Of a DNA stretch of 64,000 bases, positions 63,935-64,000 are shown piece by piece (position 1 is the first letter of the stretch; each line of letters opens with the position of its first letter). The notes under the pieces were generated by a model. That model saw only the letters and a program-made list of their open reading frames with translations, did no database searches and had not been told where the DNA came from. The translations under genes were made by a program, and so were the position numbers. Origin of the DNA: Enterococcus durans NBRC 100479 = LMG 10746 (lineage in GTDB: Bacteria; Bacillota; Bacilli; Lactobacillales; Enterococcaceae); NCBI RefSeq assembly GCF_001544215.1, contig NZ_BCQB01000006.1:35140-99139 (forward strand), given 5' to 3'.

Positions 63935-63970
63935 AGAGCAGGAAAAAGTATGGATACTTTTTCCTGCTCT
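63935..63970 (-). terminator. Terminator of a minus-strand gene right of the window
   Basis: A perfect 16-bp stem AGAGCAGGAAAAAGTA with loop TGGA is followed on the minus strand by TTTTTTGC. It must end a gene entering from beyond 64000, and separates it from the surface protein gene. Confidence 0.75.
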
Positions 63971-64000
63971 AAATGGCGGGATATCATCTTTTTTTATTTT

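Overview
The window reads as a chromosomal segment of a low-GC Gram-positive coccus, almost certainly an Enterococcus of the faecium/hirae/durans group. The signs are a type II-A CRISPR-Cas locus with a Cas9 of enterococcal length, a tyrosine-decarboxylase-type locus, an oleate hydratase, several PTS operons, a MurE with the DDPA motif expected of Lys-type peptidoglycan, strong AGGAGG-like ribosome binding sites and A+T-rich intergenic DNA. The species call is by resemblance only.

Layout, left to right. 1-12.2 kb: the start of a minus-strand gene, an Mga-like regulator, a cluster of ~120-bp repeats, a P-type ATPase, and an amino-acid decarboxylase / amino-acid-amine antiporter / permease operon divergent from a second Mga-like regulator. 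12.2-19.3 kb: two tandem DUF1622 membrane proteins, then csn2-cas2-cas1-cas9 with a tracrRNA and a one-spacer array. cas9 is broken by one in-frame stop and also carries Gly12->Arg. 19.7-25.5 kb: a 42-aa membrane peptide, oleate hydratase, a membrane protein, a zinc alcohol dehydrogenase, a frameshifted YrhK-like gene and a GNAT acetyltransferase. 25.6-33.4 kb: a lactose/cellobiose-family PTS operon behind a textbook sigma-54 promoter, an aldo/keto reductase, a frameshifted msrA, and an SDR-KDPG aldolase-KDG kinase operon for hexuronate breakdown. 33.9-40.1 kb: a surface-polysaccharide cluster (doubly broken UDP-GlcNAc 2-epimerase, large membrane protein, processive GT2), then truA and a DUF998-like protein. 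40.4-47.9 kb: YesN/YesM two-component system, YesL and an Lpl-type ABC importer, with CcpA (cre) sites at both promoters. 48-52.5 kb: rsuA-type pseudouridine synthase, a MurJ/SpoVB-type flippase and murE. 52.7-57.4 kb: a second PTS operon with its own PRD regulator and an embedded unknown membrane protein. 57.4-63.7 kb: a ~2,060-aa secreted surface protein built from about 15 copies of a module with a conserved DNW(S/T) motif.

Two families of hairpin-forming intergenic repeats run through the window. All recognised copies lie beside gene 3' ends, three copies overlap or abut a stop codon, and they probably act as terminators as well as mobile or relic elements. Four genes (cas9, wecB/mnaA, msrA, yrhK-like) carry disabling lesions. 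Three of the five lesions are single-base changes in A/T homopolymers, so real gene decay must be separated from sequencing error. The CRISPR locus looks like a decaying immune system. The strongest regulatory signal is the sigma-54 promoter with upstream dyads, and the most structurally novel protein is the modular surface protein.
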